A DNA stretch of 64,000 nt from Apostichopus japonicus. Its lineage: Eukaryota > Echinodermata > Holothuroidea > Aspidochirotida > Stichopodidae. Below, in pieces: positions 60,466 through 64,000 of this stretch. The DNA is taken from the NCBI RefSeq assembly GCF_037975245.1, contig NC_092569.1:28226168-28290167 (forward strand), given 5' to 3'. The translations under genes and the position numbers were made by a program. How positions within the stretch are numbered: the first letter of the stretch is position 1; every line of letters begins with the position of its first letter. The notes below the pieces were generated by a model. The model saw nothing but the letters and a program-made list of their open reading frames with translations, was not told where the DNA came from and searched no databases.

Positions 60466-60801
60466 CAAATCGCGTGCCACCCTCTACTTTCCGTTGCTTG
60501 CAAGTGAAGTGTTTTTTCTTGTCGCTACAAAATGCAGACAGTAATGAAAACGTGTAAATTTGTTATCTTTAGCTGGACCTGAGATGTCCATCGCTGCTAT
60601 GTACACTGTGTTGTGGGTATTGACCGTAGCTGCATGTATTTACTGTACACTAGTGTCTAATTACCGACGGTAGCAAGCTGTGTGTGTATTTTCTGGGATC
60701 GATGGTGGTGTGTAACACTTCTGTTACACCTCATTAGCAACTAGGTCAGATTACCGGCATGAGACGTTTCTTTGTGCGTGAGTCGTCACACCCTTTAAGA
60801 G
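60466..60801. mobile_element. MITE-like interspersed repeat, copy 2
   Basis: Same orientation and order of blocks as 2813-3186, with perhaps 10-15% differences. The terminal TTTAAAGG is preserved only at the right side (CCCTTTAAGAGA). Confidence 0.65.
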
Positions 60802-61389
60802 AGGAAACAATACATTTGTAGATGCTACCTTCATTGCAGGTGATAATATCTTTAACTTTAACCTGTGACTCCTTACGAGCACTTTGACTTTAATTATTGA
60901 TATGTTCTTCTCGATTTTAATCAACAATTTTTATACTGGACTAGTTGATTGTTGACTCAGCCTGTGGTATTTACGTCAGCATTGAAAATCTCTTGACAAT
61001 TTCAGGGGATTTAATATATTTATAGGAATACTAGTATTACTATTACTATAATAATCATTGTTATTATTATTATTAGAATTTTGCCAGAGGACTTGAATGA
61101 AACTCGTCTATGAGTCAAGAGCCGGTTTTTGTTTCCCTGGGTAAAAAGAAAAAAGTTTGTCAAAGGCATTATCTCTGACAAATCTCACTTCTGCTCCTAC
61201 TCTGAGAATCTCCTTTATAAATGATTGCACCTTGAGGTTTCCAAGGTAATATATTTACCTTTCACATTGTCGTTTGCTTGCTGCATCATTTAATTGGTGC
61301 TGCGATAATGGATGTCAGGAAAGGTCTTCTGGTTTCGTTGTGTTTTTTTAAGGATAGTATGATTGTCGATGGATGGTATGATGATGTTA

Positions 61390-61695
61390 ATGGTAACGTT
61401 AATATGTATGTATGTTTGTATGTATGTATGTATGTTTGTATGTATTTTAGATCCTCCTTCCAAGCAGGAACTCGCGAAGAAGCCATCATTGGCTTATCAA
61501 AGCCGCAAGCTGACCGAAGTCAGTCTCTTACATTCATATTTAACGTCCATGATTCTGAATTGTTTATTGTCAACAACTCTGTAACTAGACGACATACATT
61601 AATCTGGGAGTGACTCGAACCGGGGACCTTATGATTGAAAGGCATGTAATATGTAATTACATGTTGCACTGTACGGATACGCGACAAATTTAGGC
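61390..61695 (-). mobile_element. tRNA-related SINE with (CATA)n tail
   Basis: On the - strand the head near 61690 leads to a B box (CCGGTTCGAGTCACTCCC, complement near 61605-61622), then the body shared with 38262-38470 and a CATACATACA tail (TATG repeats at 61400-61444 on the + strand). The A box is poorly preserved. Confidence 0.65.
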
Positions 61696-61952
61696 CATGC
61701 AAATCACACCAAAGAACACAGCCTTCAGACAGAAAGTTTCAAAAGTCGCTGAGTCCGCCCACTACATTATTTCCAGAGATAACAGTGTTCAGTTAGATTA
61801 CTAAGTGTCTCAGTGAGGGTAAGTACCGATGTCTCTTTAATTTTGCCTGTTGGATATGCTAAAAAACGAGTAAACATTATCTTAATATATCTCGGGAATG
61901 TCTCAATGCTGAATCGGCATCTGAGTTCATTAGACTTATCATACGAGTGAAA

Positions 61953-62188
61953 TGAACAACTGAACACCTACCCACTGGAAATTACAAGTGAATGAACAAT
62001 GGAACAATTACCCACTGGAAATTACAAGTGAGAGAACTACGGAACACTTACCCACTGGAAATTACAAGTGAGAGAACTACGGAACACTTACCCACTGGAA
62101 ATTACAAGTGAGAGAACTACGGAACACTTACCCACTGGAAATTACAAGTGAATGAACTACAGAACACTTACCCACTGGAAATTACAAA
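61953..62188. repeat. 40-bp minisatellite, about 5.8 copies
   Basis: GGAACACTTACCCACTGGAA followed by ATTACAAGTGAGAGAACTAC repeats with a 40-base period; the middle copies are identical, the outer ones diverge. Confidence 0.95.
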
Positions 62189-63244
62189 ATTCAGCTATTG
62201 TCAATCACAACCAAGTTGAGAAACGCTCATTGTAATACTTGTTTGCATCCATTAAACGTATGATCAGATCGGACCCCAAGGAAAATTACGTCAACAGGCT
62301 GCTTTTTTGGGGTCTTCGTTTTTCCAATAAGTATGCTAACAAGGAAATGAGAGAACATTACACATGATGTCATATTTCCATAGGCCCCCCCCTCCTCCCA
62401 ATGGGCCCTAGGACCTGTATTCCCCCTGACCCATGAATAATGTGAATGCTTGCAGTCATTCAATATCCATATCTCTCTAAATTCCTCGGTCATTGTATAT
62501 AGTGTACATTATATTTGTAAAATAGCAACCTGTATCACAGGCATTTCTGAGAATGGAAAACAAAGTCAGGTGCACACAATCATAATTGTTAGTCCTCTAT
62601 TTATTTTGTTCGTTACCGATAATTACTCTTTATGTTATAAGTTTTTTTTTTTTATCATTATATAACATGTTTCCTTATAACATCCCCCATTGATAAAAGT
62701 AGAAATCAGACCCAACCGTTTATCTTTAGCTATTATGGATAAGAATGATCTTAAGGATCAACTAACCCTAAATATCTAACGAAAGCGTGTGTTCCAATTA
62801 GGAAATATATGGAGTTTTTAATAGTCTTGTCACGATCGCGGCAGTCAAATTTGCGATGTTACCTCATGGTGCTACTAGGCTGTGAATCCAACCGGCAATG
62901 CCCTCTACTCCCTCCCCAGGCTCCCTTCCCCCTTTTCTGTTTTGCTATTCTCTTCATGTTCTGAAAGTGAATGACAACATTGTTCACATTAAAATCAATA
63001 ACAGCATTGAAGGGATATTTAAAAAAATCCAACATCTGGTTACCGCAAATACCAATTTTACTATATAATTGAACGTGTATCTAAAAAAAAAACCATTTTA
63101 AACAGAACAGAAGTGTGTGTGTATGATCTAATACCCCCACCACTCGTCCCTCACTCCCCCACCCCCTCCGACTCTTACGTACGATTTTTTCTCAGATTAC
63201 CAGTTATATTGATACGGATGTTACTTGCACATGATTTCTCCATC

Positions 63245-63400
63245 CAGTAAGACGGATCTCAAAAAACAGTTAAAAACTATCCTTTTTGAGAAATATCACA
63301 GTTAGACCCTTTATATGGGAGCGCATTTGAACATTGCCTTGTGCTCTGGATACCTGCGCTATACAAAAAACAGTTATTATTATTATTATTATTATTATGA
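63245..63400 (+). pseudogene. LINE 3' tail with (TTA)n
   Basis: LKKQLKTILFEKYHS followed by a stop, then GCGCATTTGAACATTGCCTT, TACCTGCGCTATACAAAA and a (TTA)n run at 63376-63398. This layout is typical of the 3' end of L2/CR1-like elements. Confidence 0.6.
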
Positions 63401-63599
63401 TTTCAATCATTCTCCATGACTGAGTTGGGTATAGGGGCATAAACCTATATGCCGGGTGGACTAGAGACAGATCCAGTTTTTTTGAACAGGAGTAGGTGTT
63501 GCCCTGGAACCAGCTTCCCACATTGGGGTGAGGGGTGTGGGAAGGGTAGCGGCGGACATCCGCCCCAGATTTTTTGTAAAACAAATTTAGACGTCAAAT

Positions 63600-64000
63600 C
63601 AGAGGCGGACTGGGTCTTAAAACCGGCCCGGGCATTTTCCACCTAGACCGGGCCCATTGATATGCTACTTACATAGTGATCGCCGTCCTGGGGGAAAGGT
63701 CTAAGGGAAGGGGTGATCCCCTTCCCCATTATTTTTTTTTTAAGTTAAGGAATACCTAGAGGCAAAATTGTGCTATATTTCTCAATTGAGTAGGTTGCAA
63801 TAATCCTTTGAAAATGACCCAAAAATAATTTTCCAGAAGCAACACCTGATTAAACTCAGGAAAGTTAAAAACGTAAACAAAAATAGACAAAAATATCTGT
63901 TTTTAGACTGGATTTTATTTAGTTTTTCAAGCATTTTGTGACTACATGCTTGAAAAAAAATGGTAAAACTAAATAAAATCCATTAGCACGGACGGGTTGC
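63600..64000 (+). mobile_element. Left end of a hAT-like TIR element running off the window
   Basis: Begins CAGAGGCGGACTGGG, a terminus of the CANNGGCG type seen in the other hAT-type elements here. It contains GATCGCCGTCCTGGGGGA, also found at 42308 near the left end of the element 42260-43603. The right end is outside the window. Confidence 0.5.

Noticed and set aside
61953-62188. CRISPR-like repeat array
   Set aside because: The whole 40-bp unit repeats without unique spacers, in animal DNA; it is a minisatellite.

Overview
The window is nuclear DNA of an animal: long AT-rich introns with GT-AG and one AT-AC boundary, phase-1 Ig-domain exons, tRNA-derived SINEs, LINE tails, hAT-type MITEs and Penelope-type ribozyme repeats. 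Protein similarity (TFIIS, ICAP-1) and repeat content suggest a marine deuterostome invertebrate, perhaps an echinoderm such as a sea cucumber. The taxon is inference; nothing here is bacterial and there is no CRISPR array.

Three host genes can be built from exons. (1) A partial three-Ig-domain gene on the + strand (7675-12264, four exons; signal-peptide and tail exons not found). (2) An integrin beta-1-binding protein 1 (ICAP-1)-like gene on the - strand (31496 down to 19761, six coding exons, 223 aa). (3) A complete TFIIS (TCEA) gene on the + strand (50015-59216, nine coding exons, 298 aa), with a textbook U12-type AT-AC intron at 54158-54640. They are unrelated in function and do not form a cluster. 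Most other open frames are chance or repeat artefacts.

Layout: 1-2490 a giant near-perfect palindrome; 3.4-4.0 kb a decayed P-element-like transposase; 4.65-4.99 kb a LINE 3' end; 5451-6590 a 111-bp minisatellite whose first 40 bases are identical to the palindrome centre; 7.3-12.3 kb the Ig gene with SINEs in its introns; 12.3-19.4 kb sparse non-coding DNA with one 332-bp hAT-type MITE; 19.4-31.7 kb the ICAP-1 gene; 31.7-41 kb AT-rich non-coding sequence full of TACTGTA/GTAC palindromes and one structured U2-like element; 42.26-46.08 kb two sets of nested hAT-type elements; 46.57-49.56 kb a 3-kb TIR element carrying a broken SAMD3-like gene; 49.9-59.7 kb the TFIIS gene with several satellites in its introns; 59.9-64 kb minisatellites, SINE, MITE and LINE remains.

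Most notable: the palindrome/minisatellite pair; dimer-type hammerhead ribozyme motifs in Penelope-like repeats; one internal module shared by four hAT-type elements with different termini; the cargo-bearing TIR element; and the U12 intron. All boundaries come from reading the sequence by eye; no search or alignment program was run.
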